Source: Bradyrhizobium sp. sBnM-33 (GTDB lineage Bacteria > Pseudomonadota > Alphaproteobacteria > Rhizobiales > Xanthobacteraceae). From it: 64,000 bases of DNA. A model generated the notes under the pieces. That model searched no databases. It was not told the DNA's origin and saw only the letters and a program-made list of their open reading frames with translations. The stretch's first letter is position 1. Every line of letters begins with the position of its first letter. Shown piece by piece: positions 63,723-64,000 of the stretch. The stretch covers positions 6,696,001 through 6,760,000 of the forward strand of contig NZ_CP136624.1 in the NCBI RefSeq assembly GCF_032917945.1, in the 5' to 3' direction. The position numbers and the translations under genes were made by a program.

Positions 63723-64000
63723 GTTTCTAAAATCTCCGGAGCGTGAATTTCGACGGTGCGGGGCTGGGCACCTGACAGGACGGAAGATGGGGCTTGCCGC
63801 CTTACCGCGCGCTGGCTGGGGAATTAAACTTTTGTAATGCGGCGGCTTATGGATGCGGCAGAATAGCGCAAGCAATCAATGGGTTAGCGCTGGCCGAAAA
63901 ACAACTTTCAGAGGACAGGGCGCTCGCGCCGGGCCAGGCAAGCAGCCAGCCGTCGCAGCTCTGGTAAAACTTACGTTAAGTCAATTAGTGTCACAACCTC
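63723..64000. other. Region upstream of degP to the window end
   Basis: 278 bases with no supported gene. A degP promoter is expected here on the minus strand. I could not identify a clear envelope-stress sigma consensus by eye. Confidence 0.4.

Overview
The window is chromosomal DNA of a GC-rich alphaproteobacterium, most likely Bradyrhizobium or a close relative in the Bradyrhizobiaceae. This rests on the gene families and their order, on AGGAGG-type ribosome binding sites with GTG starts, and on dispersed intergenic repeats I associate with that group. No database was searched. I saw no tRNA, rRNA, CRISPR array, transposase or phage gene.

Bases 1-11.9 kb are a dedicated oxalate/formyl-CoA module: an NDP-forming acyl-CoA ligase (cut by the window edge), a GntR/FCD regulator, oxalyl-CoA decarboxylase (oxc, with a 1-nt frameshift here), formyl-CoA transferase (frc), a 45-codon orphan gene, a tripartite tricarboxylate (TctCBA) transporter, an oxalate/formate-type MFS carrier, a tandem-CBS protein and a ketopantoate-reductase-like protein. 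Six copies or near-copies of a 17-bp palindrome, TGGYAT-N5-ATRCMA, lie in front of these transcription units, five of them next to a TTGxxx box. I read this as the operator of the local GntR protein, so the whole region would be one regulon.

Bases 12-34 kb are accessory. They hold an orphan periplasmic binding protein with an FAD monooxygenase, and a winged-helix/TPR regulator. An archaeal-type FBP aldolase/phosphatase sits next to a PPi-type phosphofructokinase. Then come small unknown genes, a methyltransferase, a P450, a nitronate monooxygenase with a quinone oxidoreductase, a second orphan binding protein beside an adenylate cyclase/TPR protein, an aldo/keto reductase, an amidohydrolase, and a large cyclase-ATPase whose C-terminus is cut by an in-frame amber codon. 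Bases 34-35.7 kb are mostly repeats and gene remnants.

Bases 35.7-47.6 kb carry a long CDF metal transporter, a PAS-sensor histidine kinase, a six-gene polyamine-type ABC operon (ATPase, HAD hydrolase, amine-oxidase-like FAD enzyme, binding protein, two permeases) with a divergent LysR regulator, and a second LysR gene. Bases 47.9-56.7 kb hold small proteins, a PoxB-like ThDP enzyme and a heavy-metal RND efflux cluster. Bases 56.8-63.7 kb hold a DegP-type protease followed by a response regulator, histidine kinase and glnE series that overlap one another.
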